Assembly: GCF_030944625.1 (NCBI RefSeq)
Contig: NZ_JAUSXY010000001.1
Coordinates: 2,170,001-2,234,000 of the forward strand
Reading direction: 5' to 3'
DNA length: 64,000 bases
Source of the DNA: Arthrobacter sp. SLBN-112
GTDB taxonomy: Bacteria > Actinomycetota > Actinomycetes > Actinomycetales > Micrococcaceae
A program made the position numbers and the translations under genes. The notes below the pieces were generated by a model that had not been told where the DNA came from, searched no databases, and saw nothing but the letters and a program-made list of their open reading frames with translations. Below, in pieces: positions 46,200 to 55,556 of this stretch. Every line of letters begins with the position of its first letter. Position 1 is the stretch's first letter.

Positions 46200-47195
46200 T
46201 TAAATCCAGCCCTTCTTCTTGAAGATGCCGTACATGAGGGCCGCAGTGGCCACCATCAGGCCAAGTGCCATGGGATAGCCCAGGGGCCAGTGCAACTCGG
46301 GCATGTTGTCAAAGTTCATCCCGTAGATCCCGGCAACGAACGATGGTGCGAACAGGATGGCCGCCCAGGACGAGATCTTCTTCACCTGCTCGTTCTGCTC
46401 GGCGCTGGCTTCGTTCTGCCGGTTTGCCGTCAGTGTTCCGTCCAGGGTCAGGGCGTTCTGCAACAGATCGCGGAAGGAGTCTGCCCGGGAGATCACCCGT
46501 TCAACGTGGTCTTCAACGTCCCGCAGGCTGTGCCGCAGATCGGTTTCCACCCCGTACTTCTCGAAACCCCGCTTCAGCTGGTCCATCATCTCCGGCAGCG
46601 GATGGATGGCACGCTGGAACTGGATGACTTCCCGGGCCAGTTCGTAAATCCGGCGTGACACTGAGGAGTCACCGCTGAACAGCTGGTCCTCGATCTCGTC
46701 GATGTCGTTCTCAAGTCCGGCCACCACGGGCGCGTAGTCGTCCACTACCCGGTCCAGCAGGGCGTACAGCACCGCTTCGGGCCCGTGCTGGAGAAGGTCG
46801 GGCCGCGCCTCCAGGCGCTGCCGCACCCGGGCCACCCCGGCCGTTTCGGCATGGCGGACCGTTACCACGAAGTTCTTGCCGGTGAAGACATGGAGCTCAC
46901 CGAACTCCACGGTTTCGTCGGCGTCCACGTACCGGGCAGGGCGCAGGACGGTAAACAGGTTGTCGTCGTACCGCTCCAGCTTGGGCCGCTGATGGGCTGA
47001 GACGGCATCCTCGACCGCCAGGCCATGCAGCCCGAACTCCGCCGCCACAGCCGTCATTTCCTCCGCCGTGGGCCGGTAGAGCCCGATCCACGCCATGCCC
47101 CCGTGCCGGGCGAGGGTTTCAAAGGTCTGCTCCAGGCTTTCGGGCTCCGCGTGGCGGACGCCGTTGACATAGACGGCGTTATCGATGATGGTCAT
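46200..47195 (-). CDS. corA: CorA-type magnesium/cobalt channel
   Basis: A 331-residue CorA family protein: a large cytosolic N-terminal domain with a long acidic helix (LENDIDEIEDQLF), then two C-terminal membrane helices separated by the diagnostic GMN loop (GIYGMNFDNMP). It ends with the basic KKKGWI tail. Divalent cation uptake is the expected role, but family members may also export. The start lies just after the upstream Lrp gene stop; the two are on one strand and may be co-transcribed. Confidence 0.92.
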   Translation of the reverse strand: MTIIDNAVYVNGVRHAEPESLEQTFETLARHGGMAWIGLYRPTAEEMTAVAAEFGLHGLAVEDAVSAHQRPKLERYDDNLFTVLRPARYVDADETVEFGELHVFTGKNFVVTVRHAETAGVARVRQRLEARPDLLQHGPEAVLYALLDRVVDDYAPVVAGLENDIDEIEDQLFSGDSSVSRRIYELAREVIQFQRAIHPLPEMMDQLKRGFEKYGVETDLRHSLRDVEDHVERVISRADSFRDLLQNALTLDGTLTANRQNEASAEQNEQVKKISSWAAILFAPSFVAGIYGMNFDNMPELHWPLGYPMALGLMVATAALMYGIFKKKGWI

Positions 47196-47711
47196 TCAGG
47201 AAATCCTAGCCGTCGCAGATGCGGCATTGCTCAGGCCGCTGATAAGGGGCTCGGTCCGGTACGGGATATGGGTGTGCAGGGCCAGTACCGTCTCGGTCCG
47301 GATAACGCCCTTGATCCTCAGGACCTGACGCAGGGACGCCTGGAGATTGTGCGTATCCGTGGCCACCACCCGGCACCAGACGTCTCCGCGGCCGGAGATC
47401 TCGTGGACCTCCAGGACCTGCGGGATAAGCCGGAGCGCGGCCACCACCCCGTCCAGTTCACGGTGGGAGACTTCGATGGTCACGAAGGCCACCACGTCAT
47501 AGCCCACCGCATCAAGGTCAACCTCGCGGCCTCCCGGACGCAGGACGCCCGCGCGCAGCAAACGGCGCACCCGGGACTGGGCAGTATTGCGCGCGATGCC
47601 CAAGGACTCACTGAGCTCGCCGATTTGTATCCGCGGATCCCTGATGAGGGCCAGGAGGATCTTCAGGTCCGTAGCGTCCCACTTGTTCAAGATCGTCACT
47701 CTCCACCACAT
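47196..47711 (-). CDS. Lrp/AsnC-family transcriptional regulator
   Basis: A 171-residue regulator: N-terminal winged helix-turn-helix DATDLKILLALIRDPRIQIG / ISL-GIARNTAQSRVRRLLRAGVL with conserved D-x-x-I-L, and a C-terminal RAM-like ligand domain. Start candidates are ATG 47711, used here, and GTG 47699 (VTILNKWD); neither has a strong Shine-Dalgarno. It is divergent from an MFS gene across 148 bp that include A/T-rich sequence and a GTGATCAC palindrome (47761-47768). It may control that exporter and corA, which starts immediately after its stop. Confidence 0.85.
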   Translation of the reverse strand: MWWRVTILNKWDATDLKILLALIRDPRIQIGELSESLGIARNTAQSRVRRLLRAGVLRPGGREVDLDAVGYDVVAFVTIEVSHRELDGVVAALRLIPQVLEVHEISGRGDVWCRVVATDTHNLQASLRQVLRIKGVIRTETVLALHTHIPYRTEPLISGLSNAASATARIS

Positions 47712-47859
47712 CCTGGTCCAGTAATTGATGATTATGCTCAATTATTCACCAAATAACAGTGTGATCACGCAATCGTGACCCACTCTTGAAGCATCAGAGT
47801 TGTATCCGCGCCGGCCTCCCACAAGGACTGTCCGCCGCGGCGATCCCTAAGGCGGCACG

Positions 47860-49107
47860 ATGACGGTCTTCAGTGAACTGCGCATGCGCCCGGCAGCGGC
47901 CACGCACGCCGGGTGGAATGCCTCCACCACGGTCCGGCTGGTTATTTCGGGCGCGGTCATTTTCATGCTCCTCGCGGGCGCCAACCTGGCCACGCCGCTG
48001 TACCCCCTCCTGCAGTCCAGCCTTGGACTCTCGAGCCTGGATGTAACTGCAGCGTTCGCCAGCTACGTCCTCGCGCTGGTGGGAACATTGCTGCTGGCAG
48101 GCCACTGGTCGGATCATATTGGACGGCGGGCAGCCCTCCTGGTGGCTGTACTGACGGGTCTGGCCGGTGGCTGGATCTTCGCGGAAGCGCACACGCTGGC
48201 CGCGCTCTGTGCGGGCCGGGCTCTGCAGGGAAGTGCTGTGGCACTTGCCACCGGAGCCAGTACCGCCGCCCTGCGGGAGCTGCTCCCGTCCCGGCCTGAG
48301 TGGGCATCCCGCTTCACGCTCCTGGCGTCCTCCGGGGGCGTCGCCGCAGGCCCGGTCATCGGCGGCCTGCTGTCGCTGCTTCCCGGCGCCACCACGGCCC
48401 CGTACGTCGTCCACTCCGTGCTGCTTGCCGGGCTCCTCGTTCCGCTGTACCTGATCCGCGCACGCCCCGCCATCGTGGCCCCGGCCTCGACCCGGCCGCT
48501 CCACGCCCTGGCCCCCCGGCGCCCTTCCGTTTCACGCCAGGCGCGCGGAGCCTTCTGGCTGGCCTCCGGCGTCGGCTTCCTCAGCTTCGCCGTGTTCGGC
48601 TTCAGCCTCTCGCTGGCTCCGGGCTACTTCGCCCAGGTCCTTGCCACGGATTCCCGGCCGCTGATCGGCATCCTGGCTGGGCTGCCGCTGGGGGCGTCGG
48701 CCATGAGCCAACTGGTCACGGTGCGCAGCCGGTTCACGGTACCGGCAGGCCTTGCCGTCCTTGGCGTCTCTGTGGTGATGCTGGGAGCCGCCGGTGCGTG
48801 GCACAGCCCGGTGCTGCTGGTGGCCGCGGCCGTCGCCGCCGGATTGGGCCAGGGACTGGCGTTCCGGACCGTGTTCAACGACGTCGCGGACAGGGTGGAG
48901 CCGGCCCGGCATGCCCAGATCATCAGCACCGTCTACGTCATCACCTATTTGGGGAGTGCGGTTCCGGTCCTTGGCCTGGGGTGGGCCAGCGCAGCGGTTG
49001 GAATGGCCGCTGCGGTGCAGGGCTTCGTGCTGTTGTGCGGCGCGGCCGCGCTGGTCCTGTCCGCCACGACGTTCGTCCGGTCGGCAAAGCAGCGGGCCGC
49101 CGGCTGA
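47860..49107 (+). CDS. MFS transporter
   Basis: A 415-residue major facilitator protein with 12 predicted helices. The cytosolic loop GHWSDHIGRRAALLVAV (the MFS motif A form G-x-x-x-D-x-x-G-R-R) is visible between helices 2 and 3. It begins near a weak TAAGGC six bases before the ATG. The adjacent divergent Lrp gene suggests export of an amino acid or related compound, but drug efflux is equally consistent. Confidence 0.88.
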   Translation: MTVFSELRMRPAAATHAGWNASTTVRLVISGAVIFMLLAGANLATPLYPLLQSSLGLSSLDVTAAFASYVLALVGTLLLAGHWSDHIGRRAALLVAVLTGLAGGWIFAEAHTLAALCAGRALQGSAVALATGASTAALRELLPSRPEWASRFTLLASSGGVAAGPVIGGLLSLLPGATTAPYVVHSVLLAGLLVPLYLIRARPAIVAPASTRPLHALAPRRPSVSRQARGAFWLASGVGFLSFAVFGFSLSLAPGYFAQVLATDSRPLIGILAGLPLGASAMSQLVTVRSRFTVPAGLAVLGVSVVMLGAAGAWHSPVLLVAAAVAAGLGQGLAFRTVFNDVADRVEPARHAQIISTVYVITYLGSAVPVLGLGWASAAVGMAAAVQGFVLLCGAAALVLSATTFVRSAKQRAAG

Positions 49108-49144
49108 CAGCATCGCAGGGCAACCCTGTTTCCGGCCGGTGGTG

Positions 49145-49648
49145 CTACTCCGGAAGCGGGCCGTGGTTGCCCTGGATGTGCTCGAAGACCAGCGTCGTTT
49201 CGGTATGGCCCACGACGGGGTCGGTAGCCAGGTTGTCCAGCACCCAGTCCCGCAGGTCTTCGGTGCTTCCGACGGCGATGTGCAGCAGGTAGTCCACCGA
49301 ACCGGACGTGTGGAAGGTGGAGAGGACAGCCGGCAGGTGGGGTACGCGGGCCGTAAAGCGGTCGATCTGGTCGCGGTCATGGGCCCGGAGTCGCACGGCC
49401 ACCAGCGCCTGCACGGACCTGCCGATCGCCGAGAGGCTCAACTTTGCCTCGTAGCCCTGCACAATGCCGCGCTCGGACAAGGCACGGGTGCGCATCAGGG
49501 CTGTCGACGGCGCAATTCCCACCATCTCGGCGAGTTGCTTGTTGGAGATCCGGGCATCGGCCACGAGGGCTGCCAGGAGCCTCTCGTCAATGGCATCCAA
49601 GGGTTCCAGGTGCGCGCCGGGCCTGAAGTTCCTGCCATTCGTGCTCAC
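49145..49648 (-). CDS. Lrp/AsnC-family transcriptional regulator
   Basis: A 167-residue Lrp-type protein with helix-turn-helix DAIDERLLAALVADARISNK / AEMVGIAPSTALMRTRALSE (key residues D, L, L, I, A, P, S, T) and a C-terminal RAM-fold dimer domain (LLHIAVGSTEDLRDWV). GTG 49648 is used because GGAAGG lies seven bases upstream. It is convergent with the first MFS gene and lies between two MFS genes on opposite strands. It is probably a specific regulator, target unknown. Confidence 0.85.
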   Translation of the reverse strand: MSTNGRNFRPGAHLEPLDAIDERLLAALVADARISNKQLAEMVGIAPSTALMRTRALSERGIVQGYEAKLSLSAIGRSVQALVAVRLRAHDRDQIDRFTARVPHLPAVLSTFHTSGSVDYLLHIAVGSTEDLRDWVLDNLATDPVVGHTETTLVFEHIQGNHGPLPE

Positions 49649-49789
49649 TGCGTTTCCTTCCAAAGGGTCCTCTGTTCATCCTAGACCGCAGAAACGCCGC
49701 CATCCGCCTGGCAGGAGTACGCCCCACCGAACATTCAAGCTTCCCGGCAGCCCGTGTAAAGGCGTTAATTCGAGTACGGAGCGGGGTTG

Positions 49790-51028
49790 TCAGGCTGCTG
49801 CCGGGTCCGTTCCAGGATGGACGACGGCGACACTTGCGGCCGTAAGGCAGGCCAGGACAATGACGGCTCCCGCCAGGGCATTCCAGCCCCACGCCTGGAA
49901 GACCAGGCCGCCGGCCCAGCCCAGCAGGCTGGAGCCAAGGTAGTACGCGAGGTTGTACAGCGACGCCGCCTGGGCCCGGCCGGTGCTGGCTATGGCGCCC
50001 GTCCAGCCGGAACCGATGCTGTGGGCCGCGAAGAAGCCGCCGGTAAACACCACCAGGCCGGCCAGGATCAGCACCAGGTTCGAGGTCAGGGTCAGGGCGA
50101 GTCCAGCCATGGCGAGGGCGAGCCCGGCCAACAGGACGTTGCGACGCCCGAACCGGGTGGTCATGATGGCGGCCCAGCGGGAAGAGAACGTCCCGGACAG
50201 GTATGCCAGGAAGATCAGGCTGATAACGGTCGCCGGGAGTCCGAACGGTGCGCCCGACAACCGGAAACCCAGGTAGTTGTAGACGGCCACGAAACCGCCC
50301 ATCATCAGGAACGCCTGGGCATAAATGGCCAGCAGCCGGACATTGCGCAGGTGTCCGCCGAGGGTCCGCAGGGCCCCGCGCAGTCCCGACACCTGGGCCG
50401 GGACGAAGCCCTGCGCCTTGGGCACGAGGACCAGGAACGCGACGGCGGCGGCTGTGGCGAGCAGGGATACCGCCAGGGCAGCGGCCCGCCATCCCCAGAG
50501 CTCGCCGGCCGGGCCTGCCACGAGCCGCCCGGACAGGCCGCCCAGCGTGGTGCCGGCTACATAGCTTCCTGCTGCCAGCGCCGCGTGGGCTTTGCTGACC
50601 TCCTCGTTGAGGTAGGCGATGGCGATCGCGGGAATGCCGCCCAGGGCCATCCCCTCGAGCAGGCGCAGGACCAGCAGCATGGCGAACCCGGACGACAGCG
50701 GAACCAGGAGCCCCAGGACGGTGGCCGCGGAAATGCCCCACATCATGGCTTTGACCCGGCCGATCCTGTCGGCCAGGAAAGACCAGGGAATGACGGTGGC
50801 GGCCAGTCCAACGGTGGCCAACGAGATGGTGAGGGCGGCTTCGGGGGCTGTGACGTGCAGATCGGCCGCCAGGAGAGGCAGGACGGCCTGCGTCGAGTAG
50901 AGCTGCGCAAACGTGGCCACCCCGGCGCAGGACAGCCCGGCGAGGATCCGCCCGTAGGCCCTGGATCCCTTGGCATGGCCGGTCCAGCGTGGGGGAGCGG
51001 CAGTGCCGCCGCGCTGATTCTGGGGCAT
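49790..51028 (-). CDS. MFS transporter (YnfM-like exporter)
   Basis: A 412-residue 12-helix MFS protein with loop motif FLADRIGRVKAMMW and a strong central MGGFVAVYNYLGFRLSG helix. The ATG at 51028 is six bases after minus-strand TACGCT (plus 51035-51040), indicating leaderless transcription; upstream in-frame ATGs would put the promoter inside the gene. The divergent LysR gene is the usual partner of this kind of exporter, as in ynfL-ynfM. The exported compound is unknown. Confidence 0.88.
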   Translation of the reverse strand: MPQNQRGGTAAPPRWTGHAKGSRAYGRILAGLSCAGVATFAQLYSTQAVLPLLAADLHVTAPEAALTISLATVGLAATVIPWSFLADRIGRVKAMMWGISAATVLGLLVPLSSGFAMLLVLRLLEGMALGGIPAIAIAYLNEEVSKAHAALAAGSYVAGTTLGGLSGRLVAGPAGELWGWRAAALAVSLLATAAAVAFLVLVPKAQGFVPAQVSGLRGALRTLGGHLRNVRLLAIYAQAFLMMGGFVAVYNYLGFRLSGAPFGLPATVISLIFLAYLSGTFSSRWAAIMTTRFGRRNVLLAGLALAMAGLALTLTSNLVLILAGLVVFTGGFFAAHSIGSGWTGAIASTGRAQAASLYNLAYYLGSSLLGWAGGLVFQAWGWNALAGAVIVLACLTAASVAVVHPGTDPAAA

Positions 51029-51167
51029 CCTGCCAGCGTAGCCCCGGAACAACTGATGCATCCAATGCATACTTTGTGGCAAACTCATAGCAGAAACGGA
51101 TCATGGTGAACACGCGTGGCGCCGACTGGTGCAGCAGAGCTCCGCCTTCGCCGGCGGAGCTGCCCGA

Positions 51168-52166
51168 ATGGCAAAGCAAGGAAGGGTGGCATTGGAACCG
51201 GACCGCAAACAACTCGCGCAGCTCCTTCCGCTCCTTCCGGTGCTGGCCGAGCTGGGCCGGACCGAGCACGTCACGGAAACCGCGGAGCTCCTGGGCGTGC
51301 CCCAATCGACGGTGAGCCGGGCGCTGGCCCGGGCGAGCGCCGCCGTCGGCACCGAGCTCCTGGTCCGGGACGGCCGCGGGGTCCGCCTGACCCCTGCCGC
51401 CCGCACGCTGCTGCCCTACATCGAGCAGGCGCTCGCGGAGTTCCAGGCCGGACTGGACCTGGTCCGCAATGAGTCGGAGGTGGTGCGCGGCACGGTGTCC
51501 GTGTCCTTCCAGCACACGTTCGGCGAGGCCACCTTGCCGCTGCTGATCAGCGCTTTCCGCGCCCGGCATCCCGGTACCGGGTTCCGGCTCAGCCAAGGCG
51601 CCCGGGATACCTGCCTGGAGGAGCTGTCAGCCGGGGAAGCCGATCTGGCCCTTACAGCGCCCGTTGCGGCCCCCGGACGCAACCTCGATTCGGCGCCGCT
51701 GTACCGTGAGCCGCTCCGGCTGGTGGTACATCATGCCCACCCGCTGGCGCGGCAGCGGATGGCCCGGCTGGCCGACATCCGGACCGAGCCATTCGTGGCA
51801 CTCGGCCCAGGCTATGGACTGCGCTCCCTGACCGATGCCCTGTTCCGGGAAGCAGGGTTCCGGCCCCGCATCGCCTTCGTAAGCCAGGACTCCCACACGG
51901 TCCGCGGGCTCATCTCGGCGGGCCTCGGCGTCGGCATCCTGCCGCCGGCCGCTGACGCACCGGGCCGTACCCGGCGCCCCAAAACAGGAAACCTGGGCTG
52001 GGCGGAAGTGCCGCTGGATTCCCTCTTGGCCTTCCGCGAGGTCGGCGTCAGCTGGCGGCGCCGGAAAACCGGCGCCGAGGCCGAGCCGGCAAGACTGTTC
52101 CGCGAACTGGTGGTGGCCGAAGGGCCGGGCCTGGTGGCCGGCCTCACCACACGGGCAGGCCGCTGA
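51168..52166 (+). CDS. LysR-family transcriptional regulator
   Basis: A 332-residue LysR protein. The winged helix-turn-helix contains VTETAELLGVPQSTVSRALARAS, which fits the family pattern (A-x-x-L, Q-S/P-x-V-S-x-x-I). A substrate-binding-like C-terminal domain follows, including VSVSFQHTFGE and the AGLGVGILPPA closing motif. ATG at 51168 is used, with a weak GGAGC upstream; a TTG a few codons later with GGAAGGG is an alternative. It probably regulates the adjacent divergent MFS exporter. Confidence 0.88.
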   Translation: MAKQGRVALEPDRKQLAQLLPLLPVLAELGRTEHVTETAELLGVPQSTVSRALARASAAVGTELLVRDGRGVRLTPAARTLLPYIEQALAEFQAGLDLVRNESEVVRGTVSVSFQHTFGEATLPLLISAFRARHPGTGFRLSQGARDTCLEELSAGEADLALTAPVAAPGRNLDSAPLYREPLRLVVHHAHPLARQRMARLADIRTEPFVALGPGYGLRSLTDALFREAGFRPRIAFVSQDSHTVRGLISAGLGVGILPPAADAPGRTRRPKTGNLGWAEVPLDSLLAFREVGVSWRRRKTGAEAEPARLFRELVVAEGPGLVAGLTTRAGR

Positions 52167-52262
52167 CGGCTGCCAAGGCGCCCGCGGCGGCCCGTGCGGC
52201 GCTCCAGCGGTCCACGAATGGCGACGACGTCCCACCCGGCCCGGGGCAAGTACCCTTGTGAC

Positions 52263-53207
52263 GTGACGAACACCCAGAACCCCTCCACCGCCCCCGTCGG
52301 GCAGGCAGGTCCCGCCAATCCACTGCACGGCATCACGATCGGACTGGACATCGGCGGCACCAAGACGCACGGCGTCCGCTTTGAGGACGGAATCCCCGTT
52401 GCCGACGAATCCGCCGGAAGTTCCAACGTACAGAACGTCACCCGGGAGGAAGCGGCCCGCAACCTGGCTGACCTCTTCGCCCGGATCGGAGCCGGTCCCG
52501 TGGCACAGGTATATGCGGGATCCGGTGGAATCGACACCGACGAGGACGCCGCCGCCCTGGCCGGGCTCATCCAGCCCCTCGTCCCGGGAGCCAAGGTCAC
52601 CGTTGTCCACGACTCGCGCCTGCTGCTCGCCGCCGGACGGGCCGGAACGGGAGTGGCGGTCATTGCGGGCACAGGCTCGGCCGCCTGGGGACGCAACGCC
52701 GACGGCGGCGAGGCCAGGGCCGGCGGTTGGGGCTACCTCCTGGGGGACGAAGGCAGCGGTTATTGGCTGGGCAGGGAAGCGGTGCGGCACAGCCTGCGCC
52801 GGATGAACCAGGGACTTCCGGTCGATCCCCTCACCTCGGCCCTGCTCAAGAGTTGCGGCCTGGACCACCCGAACAAGCTCATTGCGCTGTTCCACTCGCC
52901 GGAAACGGGGAGGCGATTCTGGGCACAGCAGGCCAGGCACGTGGTGGAGGCGGCAGCCGCCGGACACCAGGACAGCGCAGCCTTGCTGGACCAGTGCGGC
53001 AAGGACCTTGCCGCACTGGCCGTACAGGTGCTGGGACAGTTGGGACTCGACGGGCCGGTGATCCTGGGCGGCGGCCTGGGCATGAACGTGGTGCCCGTGC
53101 AGGAATCCTTCCGTCGGAACCTCTCCGAAGCAGGCATCACTGACGTCAGGATCCTGGACCAGGAACCCGTCTTCGGTGTGCTGGAGCTGGTAGCGGGGCC
53201 CGCTTAG
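52263..53207 (+). CDS. BadF/NagK-type ATPase/kinase (N-acetylglucosamine kinase-like)
   Basis: A 314-residue ASKHA-fold sugar kinase with the phosphate-1 motif GLDIGGTKTHGV, the AGTGSAAWG phosphate-2 motif and the GGGLGMN adenosine motif. The BadF/BadG/BcrA/BcrD family includes N-acetylglucosamine kinase, which would fit peptidoglycan recycling. The GTG start is six bases after TACCCT, at leaderless spacing. Its TAG stop overlaps the convergent pirin gene's stop by 4 bp (TTAG). Confidence 0.85.
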   Translation: MTNTQNPSTAPVGQAGPANPLHGITIGLDIGGTKTHGVRFEDGIPVADESAGSSNVQNVTREEAARNLADLFARIGAGPVAQVYAGSGGIDTDEDAAALAGLIQPLVPGAKVTVVHDSRLLLAAGRAGTGVAVIAGTGSAAWGRNADGGEARAGGWGYLLGDEGSGYWLGREAVRHSLRRMNQGLPVDPLTSALLKSCGLDHPNKLIALFHSPETGRRFWAQQARHVVEAAAAGHQDSAALLDQCGKDLAALAVQVLGQLGLDGPVILGGGLGMNVVPVQESFRRNLSEAGITDVRILDQEPVFGVLELVAGPA

Positions 53208-54223
53208 TCCACGGCGCGCTTCCTGGGCGTCAGCCGGACGCCCGGAAGGGGAGGAGCCGGGATGCGGCCGGCTTCCGCCCCGGCGTCCGGCCCGTGTCCG
53301 CGGACCAGGCCGTAGCGGGCGCCGGCCGCCACGGCATCCGGAAGGGCTGCCTGCGCTTCCCAGTCCTCGCGCGCCTGCTCCACTTCCTCATGGGTGCGGC
53401 CCACGAAGTTCCACCACATCAACAGTTCCTCGCCGAAAGGCTCACCGCCGATCAGCAGGAACCGTGTGCCCGGGCGTGCCTGCACCCTCAGCTCACTCCG
53501 GCCCGCGCCCAGGTAGCCCAGCGGCCCCGCAGGCAGGTCCTCCCCGTCCACCGCCAGGCCGCCGTCGAGCACCAGGACACCGTGCTCAAAGTCCGGGTTC
53601 AGCGGCAGCACCGCGTCCCCTTCGCAGGCGACGTCTGCGCCCGTGATCGGTGAGTACATCGTGGCGGGGGACACCACGCCGCCAAATTCACCCACCATCA
53701 CCGTGGCGGTGAACCCGGGGCCGCTGGCCACGGGCAACTCCCGGTGCTGTTCGAAGGCAGGCGCCCGGTGCCGGTCGGCGTCGGGAAGGGCAACCCAAAG
53801 CTGCAGACCGCGCTGCAGCGGCAACTCACCACCGTCGGCGGGAAGCATCGCGAACTCGGAGTGCGAGACCCCGCGTCCGGCGGTCATGATGTTCAATTCT
53901 CCAGGCCGCACCACCACGTCGCTGCCCACGCTGTCCCGGTGGCGGATATGTCCCGCCAGGGGCCAGGTCACGGTCTGCAGCCCAATGTGGGGATGGGGAA
54001 GGACCGACATCGCTGTCCGGTCCGGACCAAAACTGTCCAGGAAGCACCAGGCCCCGATCGTTGGCAACCCGCGCTGCGGCAACGTGCGCTTGACGTTCAT
54101 GGCACGCACCCCGCCCAGCGGCACCTCGCGCTCGGGCCACAACTGCAGGCAGGGCCCGGATCTCCCTTCCGCCGGGGCCGGGGGACAGCTTTCCTGCTGG
54201 GGTGAAACTTCCAAGTTGGTCAC
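53204..54223 (-). CDS. pirin-family protein
   Basis: A 339-residue bicupin pirin. The metal-binding region PHPHIGLQTVTW and the HRDSVGS/ELNIMTAGRGVSHSEF segments supply the conserved His, His and Glu residues. Pirins include quercetinases and regulators, and the true role here is not known. The GTG start is six bases after TAAAGT (minus strand, plus 54230-54235). It is convergent with the NagK-like gene, sharing the TTAG tetranucleotide between stops. Confidence 0.9.
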   Translation of the reverse strand: MTNLEVSPQQESCPPAPAEGRSGPCLQLWPEREVPLGGVRAMNVKRTLPQRGLPTIGAWCFLDSFGPDRTAMSVLPHPHIGLQTVTWPLAGHIRHRDSVGSDVVVRPGELNIMTAGRGVSHSEFAMLPADGGELPLQRGLQLWVALPDADRHRAPAFEQHRELPVASGPGFTATVMVGEFGGVVSPATMYSPITGADVACEGDAVLPLNPDFEHGVLVLDGGLAVDGEDLPAGPLGYLGAGRSELRVQARPGTRFLLIGGEPFGEELLMWWNFVGRTHEEVEQAREDWEAQAALPDAVAAGARYGLVRGHGPDAGAEAGRIPAPPLPGVRLTPRKRAVD

Positions 54224-54455
54224 GCCTCCACTTTAGGCGCGCTCCGTCCCGGCCGGACATGCGCGTTTGCCCCGCCCGGATACCCATCCGTGGCCGCCGG
54301 GGTGCCGAATGGTCACAGTAGGGATTCCTTTGCGGGGTTTGCGGCCAGATCTGGTGATGCCGGCCCCCGATTGGGTTACCGTAACTATCAGTGTGCTGAT
54401 GGCAATGTCGCGGTGCTGAGAACAGCCCGTCTGAGAGATTAGGTAAGTCCGCACC

Positions 54456-55556
54456 ATGGACCAGGCGATGATCGAGTTCCAGAGCGTCACCAAGCAGTAC
54501 CCGGGCGGCCAGCCTGCCGTGGACGGTTTGTCCATGTCCATCGCCAAGGGCACCGTCACCGTGTTCGTCGGTCCCTCAGGCTGCGGCAAAACGACGTCGC
54601 TGAGGATGATCAACCGGATGGTGGAACCCACCTCCGGAACCATCACGGTGGACGGCCGGGATGTCACCACGGTGCCGGCCGCTGAACTGCGCCGCTCCAT
54701 GGGCTACGTCATGCAGTCGGCGGGACTGTTGCCGCACCGCTCGGTGCTGGACAACATCGCCACCGTCCCCCGGCTGAACGGTGTCTCCAAGGCTGACGCG
54801 CGCAGGCGCGCGGAGGAGCTCCTGGACGTGGTGGGCCTGGCATCGTCCCTGGGCAGGCGCTACCCGTCGCAGCTCTCCGGCGGCCAGCAACAGCGCGTCG
54901 GCGTTGCCCGTGCCCTCGCAGCGGACCCGCCCGTGCTCCTGATGGACGAGCCGTTCAGTGCGGTGGACCCGGTTGTCCGTGACGAACTCCAGCAGGAACT
55001 GCTGCGCCTGCAGAAGGACCTCGCCAAGACCATCGTCTTCGTCACCCACGATATTGACGAGGCCACCATCCTGGGGGACAAGGTGGCCGTCTTTGCCACC
55101 GGCGGCAAACTGGCCCAGTACGCCACGCCAGAGGAGATCCTGCGGGCGCCCGCCAACAATTTCGTCGCATCCTTCGTGGGGCGCGACCGAGGCTTCCGCC
55201 ACCTCGGGTTCACCCCGTCCGACGGCGTGGTCCTGCACCCCGTGCCTACGATCATCCGCGGCGCCGGGGGGAACGTGTCCGATCCCAGCGCCGCCGGCGG
55301 CTGGCAGCTGGTGGTGGACGCGGACAAGCGGCCGCTGGGCTGGTCGGCACCCGGCACCGAAACTGAACTCGTTCCCGGCGGCTCGCTGTTCCGTCCCGGG
55401 GAGAGCCTGCGGCGGGCCCTGGACGCTGCCCTGTCATCGCCGTCCGGCCTTGGCGTTGCCGTGGACCCCGAGGGCCGGGTGCAGGGAGTTGTTCGCGGCG
55501 GCGAGGTCCTGGCGCTGATCGAGGAAGTGCGCCAGCTGCGGCAGGCGGCACTCTGA
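54456..55556 (+). CDS. osmoprotectant (betaine-type) ABC transporter ATPase
   Basis: A 366-residue ProV/OpuCA-type ATPase with Walker A VGPSGCGKTT, signature LSGGQQQRVGVARA and Walker B LLMDEPFSAVD, followed by a C-terminal CBS-like regulatory extension of about 120 residues. This family powers uptake of glycine betaine, carnitine or choline under osmotic stress. A -10-like TAACTA at 54382-54387 gives a leader of about 70 nt with no recognisable riboswitch. The stop TGA overlaps the ATG of the first permease by one base, starting a tight four-gene operon. Confidence 0.9.
   Translation: MDQAMIEFQSVTKQYPGGQPAVDGLSMSIAKGTVTVFVGPSGCGKTTSLRMINRMVEPTSGTITVDGRDVTTVPAAELRRSMGYVMQSAGLLPHRSVLDNIATVPRLNGVSKADARRRAEELLDVVGLASSLGRRYPSQLSGGQQQRVGVARALAADPPVLLMDEPFSAVDPVVRDELQQELLRLQKDLAKTIVFVTHDIDEATILGDKVAVFATGGKLAQYATPEEILRAPANNFVASFVGRDRGFRHLGFTPSDGVVLHPVPTIIRGAGGNVSDPSAAGGWQLVVDADKRPLGWSAPGTETELVPGGSLFRPGESLRRALDAALSSPSGLGVAVDPEGRVQGVVRGGEVLALIEEVRQLRQAAL

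Noticed and set aside
54390..54455. Possible riboswitch in the leader of the osmoprotectant operon
   Set aside because: A CTGAGA string recalls TPP elements, but the paired stems and the second TPP core are absent and the gene has no thiamine link.
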